Assembly (NCBI RefSeq): GCF_024054565.1
Contig: NZ_JAMXLR010000043.1
Span: 1 to 64,000, forward strand
Source: Aeoliella straminimaris
Lineage (GTDB): Bacteria > Planctomycetota > Planctomycetia > Pirellulales > Lacipirellulaceae
Direction of reading: 5' to 3'
Length of the DNA stretch: 64,000 nucleotides
Shown: positions 30,776 through 38,296 of the stretch, in pieces
Numbering within the stretch: position 1 is the stretch's first letter
Layout: every line of letters starts with the position of its first letter
Notes under the pieces: generated by a model
Databases searched by the model: none
What the model was told of the DNA's origin: nothing
The model's input: only the letters and a program-made list of their open reading frames with translations
Translations under genes and position numbers: made by a program

Positions 30776-30799
30776 GGAAGGCGGAAGGAGGAAGGCGGA
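30776..30799 (+). repeat. Heptamer tandem repeat upstream of oleD
   Basis: GGAAGGC, GGAAGGA, GGAAGGC, then GGA, starting 6 bp upstream of the oleD ATG (30770, minus strand). The sense strand reads as TTCCNCC repeats. Confidence 0.6.
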
Positions 30800-30868
30800 C
30801 ATCGTTGTGTAACGGTTTTCAGTGCATACCGCAGCCGAGGATCTACGTGTCGTCGGTAGCATGGGGGA

Positions 30869-30898
30869 ACGCTAATCTACGCTAATCGACGCTGATTT
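30869..30898. repeat. 10-bp tandem repeat next to the 30-bp direct repeat
   Basis: Three units: ACGCTAATCT, ACGCTAATCG, ACGCTGATTT. The last base is the first base of direct-repeat copy A. Confidence 0.55.
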
Positions 30899-30927
30899 GA
30901 TAAGTGTCGATTCGGAGACTAGCGTTC
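30898..30927. repeat. 30-bp direct repeat, copy A
   Basis: Identical to 31712-31741 over 30 bases (from TGATAAGTGTCG to GACTAGCGTTC). On the minus strand, similarity weakens but continues inward: copy A reads Q-L-D-S-E-R-stop where the end of oleC reads Q-L-K-K-E-R-stop. It marks the distal edge of the RAYT module. Confidence 0.75.
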
Positions 30928-30946
30928 GCTGTCCAATTGCTGCCTC

Positions 30947-30993
30947 GTTCCCACGCTCCGCGTGGGAACACGATAGTCGGCCGCTCTGCGGCC
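30947..30993. repeat. REP-type double palindrome R1
   Basis: Hairpin GTTCCCACGC-TCC-GCGTGGGAAC (30947-30969) followed by hairpin GGCCGC-TCT-GCGGCC (30979-30993). It immediately follows the RAYT stop. Two more copies lie on the other side of the gene. Confidence 0.75.
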
Positions 30994-30998
30994 ATGGA

Positions 30999-31532
30999 CT
31001 ACCAGTCCGACCTCACATCAATCAACCCAGCCACCCCAGCATAATTACGTGCGCTCGAATATCGCCAGTGAATCGGATCGTCCACGTAGCCCCTTTTTAC
31101 CGGATTGTTGTGGATGTACTCGATCTTCTGCTGCATCATTTCGTCGCTAGAGATCTGCTTGGGCTTGATCCCTTCCTGCCAAAGCTGGAATTCACGGTCG
31201 GTCTTATGGGCCGACTTTCGAAAAGCTAGTTGCTTGAGCAATGTCTGCGCATTGGCCTGCTTTAGCAGGTCGATAAGATTTCTGGCTGTGTACGATTTGA
31301 AATCTCCGACTTCTTTGGCCAAATCATCGCTTGACGCAATAAAATGCAGATGATTTTCGAGTACTACGTAAGCAAACAGCTGCATGCGATGGTTAGCTTG
31401 GAGGTAGGACCATGAGTCCAAGACCACCTGCACCGCCTCGGGACGTGTGAACACAGGCAACCAGTCGACGATCGTACAAGTCAAGAAATGGGGATACGCC
31501 GAATCGTGAATCTTGTACCGAGTGCGCGTCAT
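30999..31532 (-). CDS. REP-associated tyrosine transposase (RAYT, Y1/HUH family)
   Basis: A 177-aa single-domain Y1 transposase. The HUH motif is HLHFI (in VLENHLHFIAS) and the catalytic Tyr lies in EYIHNNPVKRGYV; the PHFLTCTI start strand is typical. RAYTs are single-copy domesticated IS200/IS605 relatives that recognise REP palindromes. Three REP double hairpins surround this gene within about 170 bp, as the family predicts. The gene appears intact. It separates oleC from oleD. Confidence 0.88.
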   Translation of the reverse strand: MTRTRYKIHDSAYPHFLTCTIVDWLPVFTRPEAVQVVLDSWSYLQANHRMQLFAYVVLENHLHFIASSDDLAKEVGDFKSYTARNLIDLLKQANAQTLLKQLAFRKSAHKTDREFQLWQEGIKPKQISSDEMMQQKIEYIHNNPVKRGYVDDPIHWRYSSARNYAGVAGLIDVRSDW

Positions 31533-31560
31533 GTGCCGTCCCCCATATGCCCCTCACCTC

Positions 31561-31606
31561 GTTCCCACGCTCTGCGTGGTAACGCAATATCCGGCCGCTC
31601 TGCGGC
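31561..31606. repeat. REP-type double palindrome R2
   Basis: GTTCCCACGC-TCT-GCGTGGTAAC (31561-31583, one mismatch to R1) and GCCGC-TCT-GCGGC (31594-31606). Same orientation as R1. Confidence 0.7.
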
Positions 31607-31654
31607 GATGGGGTCTATCATAATTGCAGTTACTTTCCTGGTGGCTCTTCCACG

Positions 31655-31700
31655 ACCGCAGAGCGGTCATCCAGTCTGTTCCCACGCAGAGCGTGGGAAC
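31655..31700. repeat. REP-type double palindrome R3 (inverted)
   Basis: ACCGC-AGA-GCGGT (31655-31667) and GTTCCCACGC-AGA-GCGTGGGAAC (31678-31700): the same two hairpins in opposite order, so R2 and R3 form an inverted pair, as in a bacterial BIME. Confidence 0.7.
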
Positions 31701-31711
31701 GAGATTGAATC

Positions 31712-31741
31712 TGATAAGTGTCGATTCGGAGACTAGCGTTC
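31712..31741. repeat. 30-bp direct repeat, copy B, overlapping the oleC stop codon
   Basis: Exact copy of 30898-30927. It includes the last codons and TAG stop of oleC (stop at 31733). The spacing between copies is 814 bp and encloses the RAYT and all three REPs. Confidence 0.75.
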
Positions 31742-33427
31742 CTTCTTCAGTTGCTTCGCCGCCCACTTGGCTAGCTGCTCGCGGTTGATTTTGGCGTTGT
31801 GGCGGATGTCGGTGGGGAGAAGTGAATGTTCTAGAATGTGCTCAATGTGTTTCAGATGCGGATCCTCGGACAAGTACTTGCGAATTTCGCTCCTGACGAT
31901 CTTCCAAGATGCCCGTCTGACCTTGATGCCCGGAGGCGCCGGTGGTCGCTCGATCACAATCGCGGCCCGTTGGGCTTCCCGTGGTCCAATACCAATCAAT
32001 GCCGACCTGCCAACGTAGCGGTACGTATTCACCACCTGCTCCACACACTCCGTAAACAACGTCCCCTCGCTGGTCACCACCCGCTGGCTTTTCCGCCCGC
32101 AGTACCAGAAGCGGTTTTGCTCGTCGAGGTAACCGACGTCGCCGATGCGGTGCCAGACGGAGTCGCCATCCGTGATTTTTGCAAGTTCGTTATGCGTCGC
32201 GGAGGTTGGAAACCTCGACTCCCGTCGAGGGCTATTAGGGGTTAAGTATTCCCGCGAAACCTGCGGTCCTCGCACGATGAGCTCGCCGACTTTGCCTTGG
32301 GAAAGTTCCTCGGTTTCTTCAATCTTCGCGATCGGCTCGTCGGTAATCTTGATCACTCGCCACTCCACGCTATCGACCTTGCGACCGACGCAAACGCCCG
32401 CGCCGGTGCGAGTCTTCTCGGCGGTGTCATTGAGTATCTCCTGGGCTTCGATCGTCGAGACCGGCAGGCTCTCGGTGGCGCCGTAAGGCGTATGCAATTC
32501 TGCGCCGGGGCAGACGTGCGTGAGGGTCCGCTCGATGACTTCCGCGCCGACTGGCGCGCCGCAGCTGAAGACCTTTTTGAGCGTCGGGATCGACTCGCCC
32601 GTCTGCTGGCAGTGACGGCTCAGCAGGTCCCATACCGCGGGCGAGGCAAACGACTGGGTGACTTGGCACTGGTTGGCGGCCGCGAGTAGCTTCTTCGGGT
32701 CCGCACTCGCCGGGCGGCTGAAGTCCATCTCCGGCAGCACCGTGGTGATGCCCATCGCGACGTTGAACAACCCAAACAGCGGGAAGCAGGCGAGGTCCAC
32801 GCCGCCCGCTTCCAGACCGTACATCCGCTGGATCTCGGCCAATTGTGTGGTGAAGGTCTCGTGCCGGTACACGACGCCCTTCGGCGGGCCGGTGCTGCCC
32901 GAAGTGAATACGATCGCCGCGGGATCGTCGGCCGATGTGTGGGGTAAGTCCACGTTCGATCTTTGGCCGAGTTCATATAGCTTGGTAAGTGGCTTACCCA
33001 GCGGTAACCACGTGGGGCCTACGTTCACATTGAGCTTCGCCTTGGGAAACTCCCTGCGTTTCACCAGTCGCAATGCGTGCCCCAATGGAATCGCCACAAA
33101 GCCTTCCGGTTCGGTCGAGGCCAAACAGCGGACGATGTTTTTGCGCCCTAGTCCCGAGTCGACCAGCACCATCGTGGCGCCGCTGCGCAAGAGGGCGAAC
33201 ACGAGCGTCACGAATTCGATACTCGGCTTTACCAATAGCGCGATCCGCGTGCCCGGCTGGACGCCGAGTTCGATAAGCCCCCGGGCCAGGATGCTGGCTT
33301 GCTCGTCCAGTTCCGCGGCGGTGATCGACCGTCCCGCGCCCCACGCTTCGACCAGGGCTTTCCGCTCCGGCGCAGCGGTGGCCGCCTGGTGCAGGGCATC
33401 GGCGACGTTCACGCGGGGCTTTTCCAT
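31733..33427 (-). CDS. oleC: OleC-type AMP-dependent beta-lactone synthetase
   Basis: A 564-aa member of the ANL adenylate-forming superfamily. P-loop-like FTSGSTGPPKG, YGATESLPVS, the Asp of DVGYLDEQNRFWYCGR and the C-terminal Lys region (TDIRHNAKINREQL) are in place. The YGATESLP and VVYRH motifs match OleC, which turns 2-alkyl-3-hydroxy acids into beta-lactones on the way to olefins. About residues 400-415 look inserted (see the palindrome at 32202). ATG 33427 is preferred over a TTG ten codons upstream. No OleA or OleB gene is next to it in this window. Confidence 0.8.
   Translation of the reverse strand: MEKPRVNVADALHQAATAAPERKALVEAWGAGRSITAAELDEQASILARGLIELGVQPGTRIALLVKPSIEFVTLVFALLRSGATMVLVDSGLGRKNIVRCLASTEPEGFVAIPLGHALRLVKRREFPKAKLNVNVGPTWLPLGKPLTKLYELGQRSNVDLPHTSADDPAAIVFTSGSTGPPKGVVYRHETFTTQLAEIQRMYGLEAGGVDLACFPLFGLFNVAMGITTVLPEMDFSRPASADPKKLLAAANQCQVTQSFASPAVWDLLSRHCQQTGESIPTLKKVFSCGAPVGAEVIERTLTHVCPGAELHTPYGATESLPVSTIEAQEILNDTAEKTRTGAGVCVGRKVDSVEWRVIKITDEPIAKIEETEELSQGKVGELIVRGPQVSREYLTPNSPRRESRFPTSATHNELAKITDGDSVWHRIGDVGYLDEQNRFWYCGRKSQRVVTSEGTLFTECVEQVVNTYRYVGRSALIGIGPREAQRAAIVIERPPAPPGIKVRRASWKIVRSEIRKYLSEDPHLKHIEHILEHSLLPTDIRHNAKINREQLAKWAAKQLKKER
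32202..32230. repeat. Overlapping palindromes inserted in frame within oleC
   Basis: GAGGTT-GGA-AACCTC (32202-32216) overlaps CCTCGAC-TCCC-GTCGAGG (32213-32230); the two stems share CCTC, so only one can form at a time. On the oleC strand the block codes for the Arg/Ser-rich SPRRESRFPTS, which has no counterpart in typical OleC between the SREYL and KITDGDSVWHR segments. Confidence 0.6.
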
Positions 33428-33475
33428 CGGACCATTGTGTTCGGAGAGGCGAGACAATGGTAGGCACCAACAAAA

Positions 33476-33503
33476 GAGCCCCCGCCAGACTTGGCGGGGG
33501 CTC
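33476..33503 (-). terminator. Rho-independent terminator of the nfeD-flotillin operon
   Basis: A perfect 12-bp stem GAGCCCCCGCCA/TGGCGGGGGCTC with a 4-nt loop, followed on the minus strand by TTTTGTT. It begins 28 bp after the flotillin stop. It is the clearest terminator in the window. Confidence 0.85.
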
Positions 33504-33531
33504 GGGAGCGGTTCTCAAGTTTTCTGGCCCG

Positions 33532-35280
33532 TTAGCTGCGTGGCGGCAGGTCCTGTTCGTCGTCGCTCGGCGCGTCGCCCGCAGCATCGATCGGAGCCAT
33601 CGCGCCGTTCGAGGTAGCTTTCACCGGCTCGTCGCGGCCGGTAGAGCCTTCGCCGGCCAGCTTGGCCAGGGCATCGGGGATTTCGACGCCGCCGATGTCT
33701 TTCATCACTTGCAGCATCGGAGGCAACGTGCCGGCCATGCCGTGCAGGAAGTCGGCAGTACTGCTGCGGCCGTTGCTGCCCTTGCCGTTCTCCCACACCA
33801 CGACCTTGTCGAACTTGATGTTGCTGATCGCCTTGGCGCTGGACTCGGCCAGGTTGTCCAGGTGCTCCAGCATCATCAACTGGAAGGCTTCCTTCGCGCC
33901 ACCGCAGGCGGCGACAATTTGCTTCAAACCTTCACCCTTCTTGGCCAGGATCTCGTACTGGCCGCGGGCTTCGGCTTCCAGCTTGGCGTAGATGGCGGAC
34001 GCTTCACCTTCGGCTTCCAGGCGGCGCTTCTCGGCTTCGGCCTCGGCCTCGACTACCTTGCGAGCCTTCTCGGCTTTGGCAGGTGCTTCCAGTTCGGCAC
34101 GCTTCTCGGCCTCGACGCGCTCGGCTTCGGCCAGCGCGGCCTTGGCCATCGCACGGTTTTGAATCTCAATGACCGCCGCCTCGGCTTCGCGTTTGCGGGC
34201 TTCACCCTTTTCGTAGGCTTCGGCCCTTTCGACCAACAGAATGGCTTGCGATTGGGCAATCTTGGCCTCGGCGATGTTTTCGCCATCCACGGCCGAGGCG
34301 TTGGCGTTGGCCACGGCGATACGCTTTTCCTGATCGGCTTGCTTGACCTGCACTTCGCGTTGGTACTCGGCCGTGCGTTCACCAACGGTTTGCTCCTTGA
34401 GCATGTTGGCCACCTCGACCGCACGGTCGCGCTCGGCCGCCTTCTCGCCGATGGTCTGCTCTTTTTCGAGCTCGGCGATACGGACCAACTGCTCTCGCAT
34501 GGCTTCGCGGGTACCGATCTCGCGGAGCTTCTGGGCGTTGGCCACCTCGACGTCCTTTTCGCGTTCGGCGTTGGCGACGCGGATTTCACCCTTACGCTGC
34601 TCGTCGGCCACGTCACCACGGGCTTGCTGGATGGCTTCGCTGGCCGCCTTCTGACCGATGGCATCGATGAAGCCCGACTCGTCGGTGATGTCGGTGATGT
34701 TCACGTTGATCAGCACCAGGCCGATCTTCTTGAGCTCCGGCTCGACCGAGTTCTGTATATGAGTGAGGAAAGTATCGCGGTCGCGGTTGATGTCCTCAAT
34801 CAACATCGAGGCGATCACCTGACGAAGCTGACCAAAGATAATCTCCTCGGCCTGCTTGCGAATCTCCTGCGTGGAGAGCCCGAGCAGGCGAATCGAGGCA
34901 TTGTTCATCACCGCTGGCTCCGTGCCAACAGCGACGGTAAACACGCTGGGCACGTTGACGCGGATGTTCTCACTCGAGAGTGCCCCGCGGAGCGGAATTT
35001 CGATCTGGATTGGCTCCAGGCTCAAGTACTCGTACGACTGGATCACCGGCCATACGAACGAACCGCCACCGTGCACCGTCTTCGAGGTGGTGCCCTCGCG
35101 CCCCGTACCGGCACCGTAGACCACCAACACTTGATTACTGCTACAACGCTTGTAGAGCGACTTCACGAAAGCAAAACCCATCAGCATGAGGGCTGCGATC
35201 GCAAAGAGCATCAGGACGACAAATACCGCGAACGGCACGTTGTACCCGAATAAATTGACAGCTATCACAGGCTGAATCAT
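33532..35280 (-). CDS. Flotillin-family (SPFH) membrane protein
   Basis: A 582-aa protein. One N-terminal membrane segment (about 8-40), an SPFH/PHB domain (about 50-210), a long Ala/Glu/Arg-rich coiled coil (about 215-450, with repeats such as AEAEAEKRRLEAEGEA), and a C-terminal flotillin segment with a Pro/Asp-rich tail. Bacterial flotillins organise membrane microdomains and usually sit beside an NfeD gene, as here (49-bp gap to nfeD). ATG 35280 has AAGGGG 9 nt upstream; a GTG directly before it is the alternative start. Confidence 0.88.
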   Translation of the reverse strand: MIQPVIAVNLFGYNVPFAVFVVLMLFAIAALMLMGFAFVKSLYKRCSSNQVLVVYGAGTGREGTTSKTVHGGGSFVWPVIQSYEYLSLEPIQIEIPLRGALSSENIRVNVPSVFTVAVGTEPAVMNNASIRLLGLSTQEIRKQAEEIIFGQLRQVIASMLIEDINRDRDTFLTHIQNSVEPELKKIGLVLINVNITDITDESGFIDAIGQKAASEAIQQARGDVADEQRKGEIRVANAEREKDVEVANAQKLREIGTREAMREQLVRIAELEKEQTIGEKAAERDRAVEVANMLKEQTVGERTAEYQREVQVKQADQEKRIAVANANASAVDGENIAEAKIAQSQAILLVERAEAYEKGEARKREAEAAVIEIQNRAMAKAALAEAERVEAEKRAELEAPAKAEKARKVVEAEAEAEKRRLEAEGEASAIYAKLEAEARGQYEILAKKGEGLKQIVAACGGAKEAFQLMMLEHLDNLAESSAKAISNIKFDKVVVWENGKGSNGRSSTADFLHGMAGTLPPMLQVMKDIGGVEIPDALAKLAGEGSTGRDEPVKATSNGAMAPIDAAGDAPSDDEQDLPPRS

Positions 35281-35329
35281 CACTTTTATCCCCTTATTGA
35301 ATTGAGCAAATCGGCGGCGCCGATCAGTT

Positions 35330-35920
35330 CTAGATCTGCCGTGCTACGCGGAGCGTTTCGCTATTTACCACTTCTGTTACCATTACGTTCTCGCCCGTTG
35401 GAATTGGCTGCTCGTCATCCGTGACGGCCAGGTACTCCACGGTTCGACCCTGCATATCAACGTGTACTTTCCCGGCTCCAGAGTCAGCCTCCGGTATTCT
35501 CAGATACACAATCGCGGGTAAGCCGACGGCGTTCTGTACGCGTTGCGTTCCGCTGGACTGAAGACGTAGCAGTTGCTTGAACATCCAATACACGGCGTAC
35601 ATAGCGCCAAACCCTGCAGCAGCGGCCAACACCAACGATATGGGGGGTGACAAATCGGCCGACCTGGCCGTTAGTCCGACCAGACCGAAGAAGGTCGCAG
35701 CGGCGGCCAGAGTTCGTATCGATACGATCTCGAAAAACCAGAAGCTTTCGCCGTGGTGATGACCATCGCCATCACCGTCGCCGTCGAAGTCCAGGCCTGC
35801 ATCCGCACCACCGTCGTCAAAGTCGCCACCTTCCTCGCCACCCAGAAAGGTAAGAAGCAACTGCAGACCAAGCACAAGCCCACCGGCGACTGCGACGTAA
35901 AAGTAAAAGTGTTCCAACAT
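35330..35920 (-). CDS. NfeD-like membrane protein with Asp/Gly/His-rich loop
   Basis: A 196-aa protein: TM helix at about 8-27, an acidic loop (about 29-58) rich in Asp and Gly with a DGDGDGDG run and three His, two further TM helices (about 67-115), and a C-terminal OB-like NfeD domain (about 125-196, VQNAVGLPAIVYLRIPE). NfeD proteins partner flotillins. The acidic loop could bind divalent cations (inference). The ATG at 35920 starts the first hydrophobic segment; the longer open frame upstream is Arg-rich and unlikely. Confidence 0.8.
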   Translation of the reverse strand: MLEHFYFYVAVAGGLVLGLQLLLTFLGGEEGGDFDDGGADAGLDFDGDGDGDGHHHGESFWFFEIVSIRTLAAAATFFGLVGLTARSADLSPPISLVLAAAAGFGAMYAVYWMFKQLLRLQSSGTQRVQNAVGLPAIVYLRIPEADSGAGKVHVDMQGRTVEYLAVTDDEQPIPTGENVMVTEVVNSETLRVARQI

Positions 35921-36121
35921 GGCTATGCCTTTTTCGAAATCTACGGTTACAGAATCATGCGTTCTGTTGTGAGGAGTTCGTCGGGATTCCGCCAATCTTG
36001 GCGAAAATCGCACCCGAGGATTGTGCCGCTGGTAACGGTTTTGCCGCAGGTTGTGGGCAATTACGGACAAGGTGTAGCCGCTTGGCTACGGGGGAGCTCT
36101 GATTTCACCCGCCACCTCCTT

Positions 36122-37012
36122 TCAGTCCACCAGCGACTCGAGCCACTGCAGCACTAAGCCCGATACGTCCACTTTGGTGGCCCGGCCCAGCGCTCGCCAG
36201 CCCGGCACGGCGTTTACCTCGATGGCGAACAGTCGGCCGTCGCGGGCGGGCAGTAAGTCTACGCCAGCAAGCGGCGCACCGACCGCCTGGGCGGCGAGGT
36301 GGGCCATTTGCAGTTCGTTCTCGGTTGCCTGATAAGCCTCGGCCCGGGCGCCGCGACTGACGTTGGTCCGCCAGTCGAGTTGGTTACGCCTTCGCATAGC
36401 TAGCGGCTTATCACCTACCAACATTACGCGAATATCGTAGCCTTCGTGTTCAATAAATTCTTGCAGGTAGATCACGCCGCCCAGTTGCTCGACCAGCTTG
36501 AACGCCCGCAGCGCGAAGGATTCGTCGGCGATCCGCGTGATGCCCCGCCCTTCCCCGCCGAACAGAGGTTTGAGCACCACGTCGCCACCGAGTTCGCCGA
36601 AGGCCTGCATGGCGGCGTCGGCCGTCTGGCAGACATGCGTCCTCGGCACGAGCAGCCCGGCTCGGGCCAGGCGGCTGGTGGTGAGGTACTTGTCGACCGC
36701 CGCCTCGATAGCCTTGGGGGGATTGATGACGAGTGTGCCGGCCGCCTCGATGCTAGCCAGGGCGTCCATGCGAAACACTACCTGCTCGAGCGTGCCCGGC
36801 GGCATGGTGCGTACCAGCACGCAATCGGCAGCGGACAGCGAACTGGCGGATACCTGGGACCGGAAGCCGCTGAATACCGAGATCTCGCCGCCACCGACCG
36901 CCGACTCGATATTGCTGAACGGCGCCGGCACCACCATATGCCGATGGCCGGCCGCCCGCTGGAGGTCGCGGAGATACCAGCTTTCGGCAGATCCCAGAAA
37001 GACGATGTGCAT
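36122..37012 (-). CDS. RimK-like ATP-grasp ligase
   Basis: A 296-aa ATP-grasp protein. The N-terminal preATP-grasp domain starts MHIVFLGSAESWYLRDL; the ATP-grasp core shows VLKPLFGGEGRGI, YLQEFIEHEGYDIRVMLVG and the Mg-binding FAIEVNAVPGWR. RimK relatives add Glu or other amino acids to proteins or cofactors. Planctomycetes with the tetrahydromethanopterin C1 pathway carry such ligases among its genes, but no other C1 gene is visible here. I chose ATG 37012 over the longer frame (37054), whose extra residues break the beta-strand start. Confidence 0.8.
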   Translation of the reverse strand: MHIVFLGSAESWYLRDLQRAAGHRHMVVPAPFSNIESAVGGGEISVFSGFRSQVSASSLSAADCVLVRTMPPGTLEQVVFRMDALASIEAAGTLVINPPKAIEAAVDKYLTTSRLARAGLLVPRTHVCQTADAAMQAFGELGGDVVLKPLFGGEGRGITRIADESFALRAFKLVEQLGGVIYLQEFIEHEGYDIRVMLVGDKPLAMRRRNQLDWRTNVSRGARAEAYQATENELQMAHLAAQAVGAPLAGVDLLPARDGRLFAIEVNAVPGWRALGRATKVDVSGLVLQWLESLVD

Positions 37013-37308
37013 GGCGAGCGCCACGAAGGAAGCAAGCGAAATCAGCCGGCGCAAACGGTCGCACCAACAACCGCCATTAGATCAACTTGCCCCAGGATTG
37101 CCATCACCCCAGGGCATGCGCACTGCGCAACCGGCGAGGCGAACCCCATTCCGGTGGAATAGGTCATGCCACAAGAGCGAAATAGGGGGGAGAAGCGCCC
37201 ACGGCCGACGGCTTGCTGCCCGGCAGTCGATCCTGGTCAGCTTTTGGCGCCCGCGTGGCCCTGTGGACTTGGGGGGCTGCAGGTCACGTGGGCGCTATTT
37301 TTCAGGCG
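37013..37308. other. 296-bp spacer with a distant inverted repeat
   Basis: No gene seen. AGCGCCCACG (37194-37203) is inverted as CGTGGGCGCT (37287-37296), which is followed by ATTTTT on the plus strand. The 83-nt spacing makes a terminator role doubtful. Confidence 0.35.
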
Positions 37309-38226
37309 TTACTTGATGGCGAACGTCGCCATGACACTGGCGCTGAGCGAAAGCCCATCGGGCGTGGTGGCGATCACTTCGTTTTCATTGGGCTGCTCAC
37401 TGGTGGAAACGCCAGTGTAAGCTTGCATGTACCGCATGTATTGGTATTCGAAACCACTGGACGAATCACCAGGCCCGGACGCCAGGGACTGAAGTGGTCC
37501 CAACTCGACGCCGGCCGCGGTGGCCAGCATCTCGGCCTGCGATTTGGCCTTCGCAAACGCTTTGGCCATCGCCTGCTGCCGGGCTTCGTCCGATACTTGG
37601 GCCACGTACAAAAAGGTCGGCTTGCCAGGCGTTTCCGACTCGCCGCCGTAGATGTTGCCCATCATCTGCTGCATCTCGGCCTGCATCTCTTCCTCCTCGG
37701 GCGTCATTTGTTTGGGTTCGTTGAGCCCCGCCAGATCGGCTTCGACCACTTTGTCCTTCAACTGGCTGACGAAGACCAGCAGCTCTTGGTTGTCTTCCTG
37801 CTCCAAGGACCATTCAGCGGTGACGTTACAAACAAAGGTGACGCTCTTGACCGGCTTCAATCCCTCGGGCACGCGTCCCACGCTGCGCATCTGCATCATG
37901 GCCATCTGTTGCATCTGCTGCTGCATGTCCGAGCCCTCCGCGGGAAACGTGGCATCCGTTACCTTGATCGAGTCGGCCGTAGCGCCCAACGATTCGAGCT
38001 GCAGGCGAGCCGCCTCCTGGCGGTCGGCCAATTTCTGCAGGGCCTCTTCGGCCGTGCCGGCCTTCTCCGTCAATTGAACGCGCATCCGCAGGATCGTTGG
38101 CTTCTGTTTTTCGGTAGCCGAGCCGCTGCCAACGATCGCTCGTTGCTCCGTCTCTTGGGCGTAAGTCGCTGCTGAGAACAGCAGCGAGAGGGCGAAAATC
38201 ATCGACGGGGCGAACCTGTGTAGCAT
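37309..38226 (-). CDS. SIMPL (DUF541) domain secreted protein
   Basis: A 305-aa exported protein with a signal peptide (about residues 1-23, ending TYA-QE). It then has the SIMPL/DUF541 fold: early VGSGSATEKQKPTILRMRV, a conserved Ala-rich helix (ARQQAMAKAFAKAKSQAEML), and a final beta strand SLSASVMATFAIK. An insertion rich in Met and Gln (around 105-200) is unusual. Family members occur in periplasmic stress contexts; the mechanism is unknown. ATG 38226 has GGAG 9 nt upstream. It may be the last gene of the long MoxR operon (70-bp gap). Confidence 0.75.
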   Translation of the reverse strand: MLHRFAPSMIFALSLLFSAATYAQETEQRAIVGSGSATEKQKPTILRMRVQLTEKAGTAEEALQKLADRQEAARLQLESLGATADSIKVTDATFPAEGSDMQQQMQQMAMMQMRSVGRVPEGLKPVKSVTFVCNVTAEWSLEQEDNQELLVFVSQLKDKVVEADLAGLNEPKQMTPEEEEMQAEMQQMMGNIYGGESETPGKPTFLYVAQVSDEARQQAMAKAFAKAKSQAEMLATAAGVELGPLQSLASGPGDSSSGFEYQYMRYMQAYTGVSTSEQPNENEVIATTPDGLSLSASVMATFAIK

Positions 38227-38296
38227 CAGATACTCCAAAGTTGTTAATTGCATAGCTTGAAAATGTCCGTGTACAGACCGTGCCGACCGCAACCGA

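Noticed and set aside
33457..35253. 598-aa open frame opposite the flotillin gene
   Set aside because: Mirror of the Ala/Glu coiled coil read as Leu/Phe/Gly repeats; the flotillin-NfeD operon with its terminator is the real gene set.
36074..36089. Hairpin GTAGCC-GCTT-GGCTAC after the RimK-like gene
   Set aside because: Short stem without a T-tract; likely chance or a dispersed palindrome.
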